From positions 62,001 through 126,000 of the forward strand of contig NZ_FTOC01000007.1 of NCBI RefSeq assembly GCF_900156645.1: 64,000 nucleotides of DNA. Direction: 5' to 3'. Shown here piece after piece: positions 28,170 through 38,810 of this stretch (positions within the stretch are counted from its first letter, which is position 1; each line of letters begins with the position of its first letter). The position numbers and the translations under genes are program-made. The notes beneath the pieces were generated by a model. That model worked only from the letters and a program-made list of their open reading frames with translations. It was not told the DNA's origin and did not search any database. Source of the DNA: Salimicrobium flavidum (lineage in GTDB: Bacteria; Bacillota; Bacilli; Bacillales; Halobacillaceae).

Positions 28170-29933
28170 TTAAAGGATACCTGTATGACCTTTATAGATT
28201 TTTCCTTGAGCGCCGTCAATCGTAATAATAGACTGATCGTCGATTTTATCCAAAGCCTCTTCCGTACCGACAATAACCGGAATACCGAGACTGAGTCCCA
28301 CTACAGCGGCATGGGAGGTCAGACCGCCTTCTACAGTTACGATACCTTTTGCTTTTTCGATAGCTGGCATCATTTCTTTTTCTGTGCCAAAAGTGACGAG
28401 AATGTCTCCATCCTGGACACGTCCAAGAGCATCTTCCGTATCTTTGGCTACAATCGCGCGACCTGAAGCGCTTGTCTGACCTATACCTTGACCTGTCGTC
28501 ATAACATTACCGATCACATGAACCTTCATAAGGTTGGTCGTTCCACTTTCCCCTACTGGTACTCCAGCTGTAATGATTACTCGATTGCCGTGTTCTACAA
28601 GGCCGGAAGCAAGACCCTGTTCAACCGCAGACTCGAGCATTTCATCTGTAGAGCTTGCGCGTTCACCCATCAGGGCATGCACGCCCCACACAAGAGAGAG
28701 CTTGCGGTTCACTTTTTCACTGGAAGTCACAGCCAAAATCGGTGATTGAGACCGATATTTAGATACCATACGCGCTGTGTGTCCACTCTCTGTAGGAGTG
28801 ATAATAGCATTCACATCAAGATTTATAGCCGTATGCGTCACTGATTGGCTGATTGCATCTGTGATGGTCATATCCGTGTGTTTTGTACGCTCGGAGAGGA
28901 TAGACGCATAATCCAATCCTGTCTCTGTTTTCCAGGCAATGTTCGCCATCGTCTGAACAGATTCAACCGGATAATCACCTGCAGCTGTTTCTCCGGAGAG
29001 CATAATGGAGTCCGTACCATCAAAGATGGCATTGGCTACGTCAGAAGCCTCTGCACGTGTCGGACGTGGATTATGCTGCATAGAATCAAGCATCTGTGTG
29101 GCAGTGATGACTGGTTTTCCGGCCTGGTTGCATTTTGTGATCAATTTCTTCTGTACGAGCGGAACATCTTCAGGAGGGATTTCGACCCCTAAATCTCCAC
29201 GAGCCACCATCAGACCGTCACTGACCTTGAGAATAGAATCTATATTATCTACACCCTCCTGGTTCTCGATCTTCGGGATGATGTGGATGTCAGAAGCATT
29301 GTTCTTTTCGAGCAGTTCTTTGATTTCAAGAACATCAGACGCACGGCGCACGAAAGAAGCAGCAATGAAATCTACATTCTGTTCAATCCCGAACTCGATG
29401 TCTCTGGCATCTTTCTCCGTCATACCTGGAAGGTTGACACTTACGTTCGGCACGTTCACACCTTTTTTACTTTTTATAGGGCCGTTGTTGAGAACCGTTG
29501 TTTTGAGCTCATTATTATCTTTATCGATTTCTTCAACAAGCAGTTCGATAAGACCATCATCGAGAAGAATTTTAGATCCTTTATGAACATCATCGATCAA
29601 CCCTGGATAAGTTACCGATATACGTTCGGCATCCCCTTCGACCGGGTCCATAGTGACGTAGAGTGTAGAGTCTTTCTCAAGGAATACTTCCTTTTCTTTC
29701 ATATCTCCCGTCCGGATTTCCGGGCCTTTCGTATCAAGCAGAATCGCTATCGTCTTTCCGGACTCCTCCGAAGCTTTGCGTATATTATCAATCCGGGAGC
29801 CATGCTCTTCAAAATCTCCGTGTGAGAAGTTGAGGCGAGCTACATTCATCCCTGCTTCTATCAGCTGTTTAAGCACTTCCGGCTTTTCGGAAGCCGGGCC
29901 TATCGTTGAAACAATTTTAGTTTTTCTAAGCAT
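28170..29933 (-). CDS. pyk: Pyruvate kinase with C-terminal PEP-utilising domain
   Basis: Pyruvate kinase catalyses the last step of glycolysis. It has 587 residues, about 110 more than the E. coli enzymes, because it carries the Bacillaceae extra C-terminal domain (about 480-587, [21 protein letters not shown]) related to the PEP-utilising swivelling domain. The core shows [12 protein letters not shown], the active-site [15 protein letters not shown] and the [12 protein letters not shown] loop. It follows pfkA by 33 bases in one operon. Confidence 0.97.
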   Translation of the reverse strand: MLRKTKIVSTIGPASEKPEVLKQLIEAGMNVARLNFSHGDFEEHGSRIDNIRKASEESGKTIAILLDTKGPEIRTGDMKEKEVFLEKDSTLYVTMDPVEGDAERISVTYPGLIDDVHKGSKILLDDGLIELLVEEIDKDNNELKTTVLNNGPIKSKKGVNVPNVSVNLPGMTEKDARDIEFGIEQNVDFIAASFVRRASDVLEIKELLEKNNASDIHIIPKIENQEGVDNIDSILKVSDGLMVARGDLGVEIPPEDVPLVQKKLITKCNQAGKPVITATQMLDSMQHNPRPTRAEASDVANAIFDGTDSIMLSGETAAGDYPVESVQTMANIAWKTETGLDYASILSERTKHTDMTITDAISQSVTHTAINLDVNAIITPTESGHTARMVSKYRSQSPILAVTSSEKVNRKLSLVWGVHALMGERASSTDEMLESAVEQGLASGLVEHGNRVIITAGVPVGESGTTNLMKVHVIGNVMTTGQGIGQTSASGRAIVAKDTEDALGRVQDGDILVTFGTEKEMMPAIEKAKGIVTVEGGLTSHAAVVGLSLGIPVIVGTEEALDKIDDQSIITIDGAQGKIYKGHTGIL

Positions 29934-29966
29934 TATTAGTCCTCCTCTGGTTAAAACGACTTTCCT

Positions 29967-30929
<963 letters not shown>

Positions 30930-31040
30930 TTACTCACCTCGTTTAAGTACTTCTCTCACTTTTCCCTTATCTCAGGAGGGGTTAAACAAAATTATTGCCC
31001 TGCAAAAAAGGGGGTATATGTACAAACTCCCTTGAAATGA

Positions 31041-31055
31041 TGAGAGCGTTATCAT
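31041..31055. promoter_or_regulatory. Candidate cre site upstream of pfkA
   Basis: On the minus strand ATGATAACGCTCTCA fits the cre consensus at all but one fixed position. It is about 115 bases upstream of pfkA. I could not place the pfkA promoter precisely, so activation or repression is not decided. Confidence 0.4.
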
Positions 31056-31069
31056 CCCCTTAAGATGGC

Positions 31070-31096
31070 AAAAGTCGCACTACTTTTGTGCGACTG
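31070..31096 (-). terminator. Terminator of accDA
   Basis: AGTCGCAC (31073-31080) and GTGCGACT (31088-31095) form a stem with a short T tract on the minus strand, after accA. Confidence 0.8.
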
Positions 31097-31128
31097 GAAC
31101 CTTTCCCCCCCTAATTCAACTGGTTTCA

Positions 31129-32091
31129 TTATATATCAATTGTAGCATATTCGCCAATACTTTTGTATTTCTCGTACCTATTCTCAAGACGTTCCTCCAC
31201 GCTCTGTTTCTTCAGTTCTTCCAGGGTGGAACGGATATAAGGCTTGAGAATTTCCGCCTGCTGATGAAGATCTTTGTGAGCTCCCCCCATGATTTCCGGG
31301 ATCAGCTCATCTATGATGTTCAAAGACTGCAAATCGTAGGAAGTTATCTTCATGGATTCAGCCGCCTGACGAGCATATGCTGCATCTTTCCAAAGAATGG
31401 AGGCAGCTCCTTCAGGAGAGATGACTGAATAAGTAGCGTTCTCAAGCATCAGTATTCTATCCCCGATACCGATGCCGAGGGCGCCTCCGCTCCCTCCTTC
31501 TCCTATAACAATACAGATGACCGGCACTTCCAGCCCTGCCATTTCCATAAGGTTCCTTGCGATTGCTTCACTCTGGCCGCGTTCTTCTGCGGCTTTCCCT
31601 GGATAAGCCCCTTTTGTATCGATGAACGTGATGACAGGACGCCCGAATTTTTCAGCCTGCTTCATCAATCGCAGCGCTTTTCTGTACCCTTCCGGATGAG
31701 GCATGCCAAAGTTCCTGAAAATGTTTTCTTTCGTATCTTTCCCCCGCTGATGACCTATGACAGTTACCGGCGTGCCTTCAAATTTGGCAATGCCACCTAT
31801 GATCGCTTTATCATCACCATAGAAACGATCCCCATGCATTTCAAGAAACCCATCGAAGAGATGATCGATATACTCGAGAGTGGTAGGACGTGCGGGATGA
31901 CGTGCCATTTGGACCCGATCCCACGGCTGCATATTCGTATACACGTCGTGTTCCAGTTTTTCGAGCCTTTCCTCCATGGTTTTAATTTCTTCTGAAAGAT
32001 CTATGTCCTTTTCTTCCGTGAGCTTTTTCAGCTCCGTTATCTTTTCACGAAGGTCAATGACTGGCCTTTCAAAATCAAGAACGTGCTTCAT
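31129..32091 (-). CDS. accA: Acetyl-CoA carboxylase carboxyltransferase alpha subunit
   Basis: With AccD it transfers the carboxyl group from biotin to acetyl-CoA, starting fatty acid synthesis. The 320 residues contain the crotonase-fold core with [14 protein letters not shown] and [12 protein letters not shown], the oxyanion-hole Gly pairs. The ATG at 32091 lies inside the end of accD (17-base overlap), giving translational coupling and a 1:1 ratio. GGGG lies upstream. Confidence 0.97.
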   Translation of the reverse strand: MKHVLDFERPVIDLREKITELKKLTEEKDIDLSEEIKTMEERLEKLEHDVYTNMQPWDRVQMARHPARPTTLEYIDHLFDGFLEMHGDRFYGDDKAIIGGIAKFEGTPVTVIGHQRGKDTKENIFRNFGMPHPEGYRKALRLMKQAEKFGRPVITFIDTKGAYPGKAAEERGQSEAIARNLMEMAGLEVPVICIVIGEGGSGGALGIGIGDRILMLENATYSVISPEGAASILWKDAAYARQAAESMKITSYDLQSLNIIDELIPEIMGGAHKDLHQQAEILKPYIRSTLEELKKQSVEERLENRYEKYKSIGEYATIDI

Positions 32092-32947
32092 CACTTTCCC
32101 CTCCTGTGCTATGGATATCAAGTATATTTCCGAGTACACGCTTCATTTCATGACGGTGAAGAACCTGATCGAGCTGCCCATGGTCAAACAGAAATTCAGC
32201 AGTCTGAAAATCTTTAGGAAGTTTTTCACTGATCGTCTGTTCAATGATCCGCCTTCCTGCAAAACCTATAAGCGCTCTCGGTTCGGCAAAATTATAATCA
32301 CCTAACGATGCAAAGCTTGCGGAGACGCCCCCCGTTGTAGGATGCGTCATAACCGAGATGAATAAAAGACCCGAGCGATTATGCCGTTCCAAAGCTATGG
32401 CCGTTTTCCCCATCTGCATAAGGCTGACTACACCTTCTTGCATCCGAGCTCCACCAGAAGCAGTGAAAATGATGAAAGGAAGGGACTGTTCCCGGGCTTT
32501 TTCTACTGCTCTGGCTATTTTTTCACCGACAACTGCCCCCATACTCCCCATACGGAACCTGGAATCCATGACAGCTACAGCGACCGGCAGTCCCTCTATT
32601 TCAACTTTACCGGTAACAATCGCTTCTTTAAGATCCGTCTTCGCTTTGTCCTTTTCAAGCTTTTCTTCATAATCCGGGAAGCCCAGAACATTGGTCGTTT
32701 CCAGGTTTTCGTCCCATTCTTCAAAGGTCTCCCCATCCGAAAGCTGTTCGATACGTTCATATGCAGTCAGATTCATATGATAATCGCAGTTAGGGCATAC
32801 GCACAAATTTCTGTTCATTTCTTTTCTGTAGAATATTTTCTGGCAACCTTCACATTTCTGCATCAGTCCCTCAGGAACCTCTTTTTTGCTTTCATTATTC
32901 GGCACGGGCTTATAACGCTTCTTTTTTCCGAACATATCCTTGAACAT
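32075..32947 (-). CDS. accD: Acetyl-CoA carboxylase carboxyltransferase beta subunit
   Basis: AccD is the partner of AccA. The 290 residues have the N-terminal zinc ribbon (CEGCQKIFY near 33 and CVCPNCDYH near 49) and the crotonase core ([12 protein letters not shown] and [16 protein letters not shown]). The ATG directly abuts the stop of the GntR-family gene upstream, so the regulator and accDA are co-translated. Confidence 0.97.
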   Translation of the reverse strand: MFKDMFGKKKRYKPVPNNESKKEVPEGLMQKCEGCQKIFYRKEMNRNLCVCPNCDYHMNLTAYERIEQLSDGETFEEWDENLETTNVLGFPDYEEKLEKDKAKTDLKEAIVTGKVEIEGLPVAVAVMDSRFRMGSMGAVVGEKIARAVEKAREQSLPFIIFTASGGARMQEGVVSLMQMGKTAIALERHNRSGLLFISVMTHPTTGGVSASFASLGDYNFAEPRALIGFAGRRIIEQTISEKLPKDFQTAEFLFDHGQLDQVLHRHEMKRVLGNILDIHSTGGESDEARS

Positions 32948-33598
32948 TTAAGGCCCTCCTCCGTCTTCTGTTTTATTCGGGTATTCCTCTCCTGCAGTGT
33001 CGTCAAACAGAGAAAGGAGACTTTCCTTCTCTTCTCTCTCCAACACGCGTAACACTTCTTCATGCCACTCCGCAGTATATTCGCTTTGTTCGACTGTTTG
33101 TAGATAAGAACTGATCAGTTGCCACATAGATAACAGCAACTCCTGATTCTGAAGCACGTACATTTTCTTGAAGAAAGAGTCATGACTTGATTCACAAAAT
33201 GGAAAAAGACATTCTTCCAGTGCTTCGATATCACTTGATGTCAATCTTCCCAGCGACAAAAATAAGATCTCCTTCTCCAGCATCTTTTTGGCGATTCGGA
33301 GTTCTTCTCTTGTTCTGTTTTTATTGAGAATAAAAGTCGAAAGCAACTCTACCATATGATAAGCTTTGTATTCCTTCAAAAAAGTGCCTTCTCCTCTTCT
33401 CGTTTCGATAAGTCCTAGAAGCTCCAGCGCTCGCAGCGCTTCCCTGATCGAAGAGCGCCCTACTTGCAACTGTTCGCTCAATTCCCTTTCGGAAGGAAGC
33501 TTGTCTCCCGGCTTCACAGCTTTATCTTCGATGAATTGTTTCAACTGATGAAGGACACCTTCATACACTTTTGTCTTTTCCGGTTTAGTGGGAGACAC
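32948..33598 (-). CDS. GntR/FadR-family transcriptional regulator
   Basis: The 216 residues show a GntR winged helix at about 10-75 (PSERELSEQLQVGRSSIREALRALE) and an all-alpha FCD-type ligand-binding domain (about 85-200). The FCD metal-binding His residues of many family members are not obvious. The start is GTG at 33598 with a weak AAAGGA site about 12 bases away. The stop abuts the accD ATG, so the regulator is tied to malonyl-CoA synthesis. A palindrome of FadR type, TGGTCAGACCA, lies upstream of the neighbouring malic enzyme gene. Effector and target genes are inferred only. Confidence 0.85.
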   Translation of the reverse strand: MSPTKPEKTKVYEGVLHQLKQFIEDKAVKPGDKLPSERELSEQLQVGRSSIREALRALELLGLIETRRGEGTFLKEYKAYHMVELLSTFILNKNRTREELRIAKKMLEKEILFLSLGRLTSSDIEALEECLFPFCESSHDSFFKKMYVLQNQELLLSMWQLISSYLQTVEQSEYTAEWHEEVLRVLEREEKESLLSLFDDTAGEEYPNKTEDGGGP

Positions 33599-33669
33599 AG
33601 TTCACATCGATCCTTTCCTATGTAAGTTTCCTTATGCAGACGAAGGATACGTCTTGAGAAAGAAATGCG

Positions 33670-33703
33670 GAAAACGAAGGAGAAGGGGAGCCCCCTTCTC
33701 CTT
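33670..33703 (-). terminator. Terminator of the malic enzyme gene
   Basis: AAGGAGAAGGGG (33677-33688) is complementary to CCCCTTCTCCTT (33692-33703). The stem includes the stop codon and is followed by CGTTTTCC on the minus strand. Confidence 0.82.
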
Positions 33704-34943
33704 AATCTTCCTCATCAATCATAGTTAGTTGACGAGTTCTCTCAGCCACCTGTTCAGGGTTTACATGTTTCCTTGCGACACCTGATTCCATTGCAGCTTT
33801 AGCGACACTTGCTGCGACAGCTGGCGCTACTCTGGAATCAAAAGGAGCCGGGATGACATAATCATCATGAAGTTCCCTTTCCGACACAAGACCCGCAATC
33901 GCTTCTGCTGCAGCAATTTTCATTCTTTCGTTGATTCTCGTAGCACGTACATCCAGCGCCCCTCGGAATATCCCGGGGAAGGCCAGGACATTATTGACCT
34001 GGTTCGGGAAATCAGAACGCCCGGTACCGATTACGCGTGCTCCTGCTTCTTTAGCGATCTCAGGCATGATCTCAGGCTCGGGGTTCGCCATTGCAAAGAT
34101 GATGGAATCGTCGTTCATCTTCTCCACCATTTCTTTGGAAAGAAGCCCTCCTACGGAAACACCAATGAATACATCCGCTCCTTCCATCACTTCTTCAAGT
34201 TTTCCGGAGACCTTGTCTTTGTTGGTGATTTTAGCGACTTCTTCTTTGACATCATTCATTCCTTCCTGACGTCCTTCATAAATCGCCCCGCGGGAATCGC
34301 ACATAATGATATCTCTCACACCGAAATGATAGAGAAGCTTGACAATAGCAATGCCTGCTGCCCCTGCCCCGTTAGCCACTACCTTGATATCGGAGAAGGA
34401 ACGGCCGGTGATTTTCAGAGCATTCATAAGACCTGCCACCGTTACAATTGCAGTACCGTGCTGATCATCATGAAAGATAGGTATGTCTGTTTCTTTTTTT
34501 AGACGATCTTCGATAATGAAACAGTTCGGAGCCGCAATATCCTCGAGGTTCACCCCGCCGAACGTAGGCTCCATAAGTTTGACCGTCTGCACAATCTCAT
34601 CTATATTATTCGTGCTCAGGCAAATGGGGAAAGCATCCACCCCTGCAAAACTTTTGAATAGCGCAGCCTTCCCTTCCATCACGGGCAAGGAAGCTTCCGC
34701 ACCGATATTTCCAAGGCCGAGCACAGCCGACCCATCACTTACCACTGCAACCATGTTGCCTTTCATTGTATAATCGAACACTGTTTCTTTGTGATCATAG
34801 ATTTCTTTACATGGCTCCGCCACTCCAGGAGAATATGCAAGACTCAAATCTCTGGCATTCCGGACCGGTACTTTTGGAGTCGTCTCCAGTTTCCCCTGAT
34901 TCACTCTGTGGATATGCAACGCTTCATCTCGCAAATTTGACAA
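33702..34943 (-). CDS. ytsJ: NADP-dependent malic enzyme, YtsJ type
   Basis: It decarboxylates malate to pyruvate with NADPH formation. The start is probably TTG at 34943, which gives 413 residues (MSNLRDEALHIHRVNQGKLE), matches the family N-terminus and lies 9 bases after AAGGAG. An upstream GTG would overlap that ribosome site. Motifs are SLAYSPGVAEPC, the metal-binding FHDDQHGTAIV and the Rossmann NGAGAAGIAI. It lies between dnaE and the accDA cluster, as in B. subtilis ytsJ, where NADPH and malonyl-CoA production sit side by side. Confidence 0.93.
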   Translation of the reverse strand: MSNLRDEALHIHRVNQGKLETTPKVPVRNARDLSLAYSPGVAEPCKEIYDHKETVFDYTMKGNMVAVVSDGSAVLGLGNIGAEASLPVMEGKAALFKSFAGVDAFPICLSTNNIDEIVQTVKLMEPTFGGVNLEDIAAPNCFIIEDRLKKETDIPIFHDDQHGTAIVTVAGLMNALKITGRSFSDIKVVANGAGAAGIAIVKLLYHFGVRDIIMCDSRGAIYEGRQEGMNDVKEEVAKITNKDKVSGKLEEVMEGADVFIGVSVGGLLSKEMVEKMNDDSIIFAMANPEPEIMPEIAKEAGARVIGTGRSDFPNQVNNVLAFPGIFRGALDVRATRINERMKIAAAEAIAGLVSERELHDDYVIPAPFDSRVAPAVAASVAKAAMESGVARKHVNPEQVAERTRQLTMIDEED

Positions 34944-35021
34944 AAGACCACACTCCTTCACTTCAATAACATCTACTATTATTTTATACTATAAAGAGGC
35001 AGATTCCTATCGTCCCCATAG

Positions 35022-35032
35022 TGGTCAGACCA
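35022..35032. promoter_or_regulatory. FadR-like palindrome upstream of ytsJ
   Basis: TGGTCAGACCA has the TGGTNNNACCA form typical of FadR-subfamily operators. It lies about 80 bases upstream of the malic enzyme start, in the dnaE-ytsJ gap. A FadR-type regulator is encoded just downstream of ytsJ. Pairing of the two is inferred. Confidence 0.5.
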
Positions 35033-35093
35033 CCAAATTCGACTTCTCAATTATAACAAATCACTACTTCGTGTAAAGGCTTCCCGCTTCATT

Positions 35094-38000
35094 TCACTTC
35101 CATTTTTTCCGGACGGCTACTCTTGTATCACCGAACTTCTGCCTGAATCGTTGCTGTACGTTTTCTCCAAGGGAGACCCGGTATCCTTCGGGCATTTTAT
35201 AAGCTTTCTGCTCGTCTTCAACATACAGTAATATATCGTGCTCCCCCGGAAAATCTTCCGCTACGCTTTTCGCACTTCCCAGGGTTTCCCAATATTGCTC
35301 CTGAGCCGTTTTTATGAAAATTTCCCTGACTTCTTCCATCTGGCGTATTTTTTGCACCTGAAGCTGTCTCTCGCCTTTTCGATCCTGGATTTTCCCCTGT
35401 GAGACCACGATCATCTCTTCTTCGAGCCATGCGCTGCAATCCCGATACACTTCCGGGAACACTACAGCTTCCATTTCATCTTTTTCATCACTCAAAGTAA
35501 GGAACGCCATTTTTTCTCCACGCTTCGTGCGAATCTCTCTGATTTTATCAACCACACCGGCTGTGGAGATCTGCCCGCTTTTCCTCCGGGTTGCCGCGTA
35601 GAGGGAGTCGACGCCTCTCTTTTGTAAAGATTTTCTGGCTTCCTCGAGCGGGTGGGCAGAAAGAATCGTACCGAGAACCTCCTTTTCCAGATTGAGCCGT
35701 TTCAGCGAAGGGAGCGGGTCTTTCTCGACCAGTTGTCCACTCCATTCTGCAAGAAATCCTGTATCTCCCTGGAATTCCCTGAAAAGTTCACTCTGGTCCA
35801 GAGCTTGCTCAATACTCGCCAAAAGACTGGCCCGGTTCGAATGCAACCGATCAAAACTTCCTGCTTTGACCAGAACCTCGATAGCATTCCTGTCCAGGAA
35901 TGAAGCGCATCTCATAGCAAAATCGAAGAAGTTCGTGAAGCGTCCGTTCTCCCTCTCCTGTACAATCGATTGGCCCACCTTATACCCTATCCCTTTGATG
36001 AGCATAAAACCGAGGACGATACTCCCTCCTCTTACAGAGCTTTGCGGAAAAGCTTCATTCATATACGGCGGTTTCACTGCAAGACCGCCCTGCTTCGCCT
36101 CCCTAATGTAATCGGCTATCTTTTCTTTGTCACCTGTCGCACTATTCAACAATTCAGCCAGAAAATATTCCGGATAATGCGTTTTGATAAAAGCGAGTCT
36201 GTAGGAAATGAAACTATAGGCAACGGCGTGGCTTTTATTGAATCCATAGTTCGAAAAACGTACGATCCAGCTGAACAGTTCTTTCGCCACTCCCTCTTCA
36301 AACCCACGCTCTCCGGCTCCCTTTAGAAAACGGGATTCCTGCTGTGTAATCACTTCTTCCTGCTTTTTGCTGACCGCTCTCCTGAATAAGTCAGCCTCTC
36401 CGAGTGAATAGCCGGCTACGATCTGAACAATTTTCATGATCTGCTCCTGATAAACGAGCACTCCGTATGTTTCCCTCAGTATCGGCTCCACTTTCTTATG
36501 CGGATACGTAACTTGAGTTGTTCCATGCTTTCTTTCAATGTAATCCGGTATGAAATCCATCGGTCCCGGCCGGTACAGAGCGTTCACTGCTACGATATCT
36601 CCAAAACGTTCAGGCTTCAACTGGCGCAGTACTTTCCGCATTCCCTTCGACTCCAGTTGAAAAATGCCATTCGTTCTGCCTTTTGCAAGCTGTTCAAACG
36701 TCTTTTCATCTTCTGCTGGTATAGCTTCGATGGAAAAAGAAGAATCTTTGTATTTCTGTATGTTTTTTTCCACATTTTCAAGAAAAGAAAGATTCCTCAA
36801 TCCAAGGAAGTCCATCTTCACCAGTCCGAGCGATTCGACGTCTCCCATTGCCATCTGTGTCAGCAATGCAGGTCCATCATGGTCCATCATCCCCGTATAT
36901 CTCCTGAGAGAATGATCACTTATGACGACTCCGGCGGCGTGTGTCGACACATGTCTCGGCAAGCCTTCGATTTTCGATCCGATACGGAACAACCGTTTCA
37001 TCTGTTCCGAACTGCGGATGAAAGATTTCAACGTTTCCGAACGTTTCACAATCTGCTGCAATCCCATCGAGCGATCAGAGGGAAATTGTTTAAGTATGTA
37101 AGCAATATCACCTTCCTCCACGGAAAGTGCTTTTCCTACCTCCCTGATCGTACTCCTCGCTGCAAAAGTACCGAATGTACAGATTTGTGCAACATGATCA
37201 CTTCCATACTTTTCTCTGACATATGTAATCACTTCATCCCGTCGATGATCAGAAAAATCGATATCGATATCCGGCATCGATTGACGTTCAGGATTCAGAA
37301 ATCTTTCAAACAAAAGACCGTGCTCGAGCGGGTCTACAGTAGTTATATCAAGCAGGTAAGCGACGATGCTTCCTGCCGAGGAACCACGCCCCGGCCCTAC
37401 TTTGATTCCGCTGTTTTTGGCAAAGGTGACAAAATCCCATACAATCAGAAAATAATCACTGAATTGACGGGAGGAAATGACCTCGAGCTCATGGTCCAAT
37501 CGTTCCGACGCTTCCTCATTATGACCACGGTAGCGTTCATTCAATGCCTCTTCACAAAGTTTTCTCAGATACTCATCAGAGGTTTGATCTTTCAGGGGAT
37601 AGGAAGGAAGAAGAGACCGTGACAACTGCAGTTCCACTTGCGCCCTGCTGACAATCTTTTCATTATTTTCAATCACTTCCGGCCAATCCCCGAAAAAAGA
37701 TTCTGTTTCGGACGGATTATGTAAGGAAGTAATCGTCAGTGGTGAATCACCTTTCTCGAAGGGTGCCCCCGCTTTCATCGCACGTAAAACTTCATAGGTC
37801 TCCCTATCTTCTTCCTGGAGAAAACGGACGTCACTTATTGCAGTACATTTTATCCCGTTTTTTCGTTCCCACTGTTTCAAATATCCATGAAGCATCTGCT
37901 CCTGGCGATACTCTGTAGCCATGACCCCGATGTACATAGAAGGGAAAACCGCCCGGAAAGAGTCATAAGCAGACAAAACTTCCCTCTCTCTCCCTTCCAT

Positions 38001-38393
38001 GACCGCTTGAGCTACTGGGGTCTCTCTCGTTCTCCAAATGGCGGTCACATCTTCTCCAAGATCTTGTATTTCTTCCAGAATCACATTTCCTTTCATGTGA
38101 TGGTAGCTCGTAATTTCCAGGATATTCCCGACGCCATGCTCTGATTCAGCAATCATAATTACAGGGTAACTTTCACCTGCTGAAACTAACGGAACTTCTA
38201 CACCAAGCAGGGGAGTAATACCTTCATTTTTGCAGGCATTATAAAAGGTGAGCCATGCACTGACACTTCCAAGATCCGCTAAACCTACCGCAGACGCGCC
38301 TTGGCTACTAACCTTATCCACTAGTGCGTCGATATTTATCGTGCTGTCCATCAGACTATAGCCGCTTTTGACTCCTATATGAGTATAACTCAT
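35094..38393 (-). CDS. dnaE: DNA polymerase III subunit alpha DnaE
   Basis: DnaE is the error-prone, primer-extending replicative polymerase of Bacillaceae, which works beside PolC. The 1099 residues hold an N-terminal PHP domain (YTHIGVKSGYSLMDS at the start), the C-family palm with PDIDIDFSDHRRDE (catalytic Asp residues), a tandem helix-hairpin-helix region and a C-terminal OB fold (about 950-1030). There is no internal proofreading exonuclease, which distinguishes it from PolC. The ATG at 38393 has AAGGTG 6 bases upstream; a GTG three codons earlier overlaps it. Confidence 0.97.
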   Translation of the reverse strand: MSYTHIGVKSGYSLMDSTINIDALVDKVSSQGASAVGLADLGSVSAWLTFYNACKNEGITPLLGVEVPLVSAGESYPVIMIAESEHGVGNILEITSYHHMKGNVILEEIQDLGEDVTAIWRTRETPVAQAVMEGREREVLSAYDSFRAVFPSMYIGVMATEYRQEQMLHGYLKQWERKNGIKCTAISDVRFLQEEDRETYEVLRAMKAGAPFEKGDSPLTITSLHNPSETESFFGDWPEVIENNEKIVSRAQVELQLSRSLLPSYPLKDQTSDEYLRKLCEEALNERYRGHNEEASERLDHELEVISSRQFSDYFLIVWDFVTFAKNSGIKVGPGRGSSAGSIVAYLLDITTVDPLEHGLLFERFLNPERQSMPDIDIDFSDHRRDEVITYVREKYGSDHVAQICTFGTFAARSTIREVGKALSVEEGDIAYILKQFPSDRSMGLQQIVKRSETLKSFIRSSEQMKRLFRIGSKIEGLPRHVSTHAAGVVISDHSLRRYTGMMDHDGPALLTQMAMGDVESLGLVKMDFLGLRNLSFLENVEKNIQKYKDSSFSIEAIPAEDEKTFEQLAKGRTNGIFQLESKGMRKVLRQLKPERFGDIVAVNALYRPGPMDFIPDYIERKHGTTQVTYPHKKVEPILRETYGVLVYQEQIMKIVQIVAGYSLGEADLFRRAVSKKQEEVITQQESRFLKGAGERGFEEGVAKELFSWIVRFSNYGFNKSHAVAYSFISYRLAFIKTHYPEYFLAELLNSATGDKEKIADYIREAKQGGLAVKPPYMNEAFPQSSVRGGSIVLGFMLIKGIGYKVGQSIVQERENGRFTNFFDFAMRCASFLDRNAIEVLVKAGSFDRLHSNRASLLASIEQALDQSELFREFQGDTGFLAEWSGQLVEKDPLPSLKRLNLEKEVLGTILSAHPLEEARKSLQKRGVDSLYAATRRKSGQISTAGVVDKIREIRTKRGEKMAFLTLSDEKDEMEAVVFPEVYRDCSAWLEEEMIVVSQGKIQDRKGERQLQVQKIRQMEEVREIFIKTAQEQYWETLGSAKSVAEDFPGEHDILLYVEDEQKAYKMPEGYRVSLGENVQQRFRQKFGDTRVAVRKKWK

Positions 38394-38520
38394 CTTTTTC
38401 ACCTTCCTCTGCCTGAATTTTAAAGAATATTCCAGCTACCTGCCTTCACTTGTCAACAACGGCTTCGGGCAAACTCAAGTCACGATACATAAAAGCAGCA
38501 TCCTATCTTTTTTATAGAAA

Positions 38521-38670
38521 GGCTACTATGAAAATAAATGTCCAGACAGACGCTTGCCGCGGGCTACCCGAATCTCTCTGAAATCGATTCGGCTTATTTT
38601 CCGTTTATGTTTCTACAGCAGGCGTCTTCACCCTTTCGTTTTGAAATCAACAACAGACTTTAAAAGGGCC
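38521..38670. repeat. MITE-like repeat copy A with 8-bp duplication
   Basis: This 150-base element is flanked on both sides by TATAGAAA (38513-38520 and 38671-38678). The right end, read inwards from the outside, is GGCCCTTTTAAAGTCTG followed by TTGTTGATT; the left end GGCTACTATG is degenerate. It shares GCTTGCCGCGGGC, GCAGGCGTCT and ATCAACAACAGACTTTA with copy B at 41.6 kb. The interior can fold on itself (GACGCTTGC with GCAGGCGTC; CGAATC with GATTCG). It encodes nothing. Ends and duplication length match the IS1595 element at 61.7 kb. Confidence 0.85.
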
Positions 38671-38708
38671 TATAGAAATGAAGGAGAGGGAAATGGAGGG
38701 GATAAGAA

Positions 38709-38762
38709 ATGAAGAGGGATCGTTTAAAGGGATTCCGGCCTCAACCGGCAGATGATAAATGA
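38709..38762 (+). CDS. Candidate 17-residue ORF, uncertain
   Basis: A start ATG preceded by GGAGGGG about 8 bases upstream opens a 17-codon frame (MKRDRLKGFRPQPADDK) right after the MITE. The good ribosome site is the only support. Chance occurrence is quite possible. Confidence 0.2.
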   Translation: MKRDRLKGFRPQPADDK

Positions 38763-38810
38763 ATCAGTCCTCCGTTCACGAAGAACTGATCATCTTCATA
38801 AAAACAGCAA

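Larger units (their letters stand above)
38403..38810. other. dnaE-nrnA gap without a firm gene
   Basis: This 400-base gap contains no convincing gene above 20 codons. It holds one MITE-like repeat with a target duplication, a 17-codon candidate ORF and a weak hairpin after nrnA. The ytrH and ytrI sporulation genes that I recall from this neighbourhood in B. subtilis are not present. Confidence 0.7.

Noticed and set aside
35652-37622. Long plus-strand frames inside dnaE
   Set aside because: They are shadows of the dnaE coding frame, lack family features and have no convincing ribosome sites. The same holds for the other antisense frames in pheT, thrS, polA and pyk.
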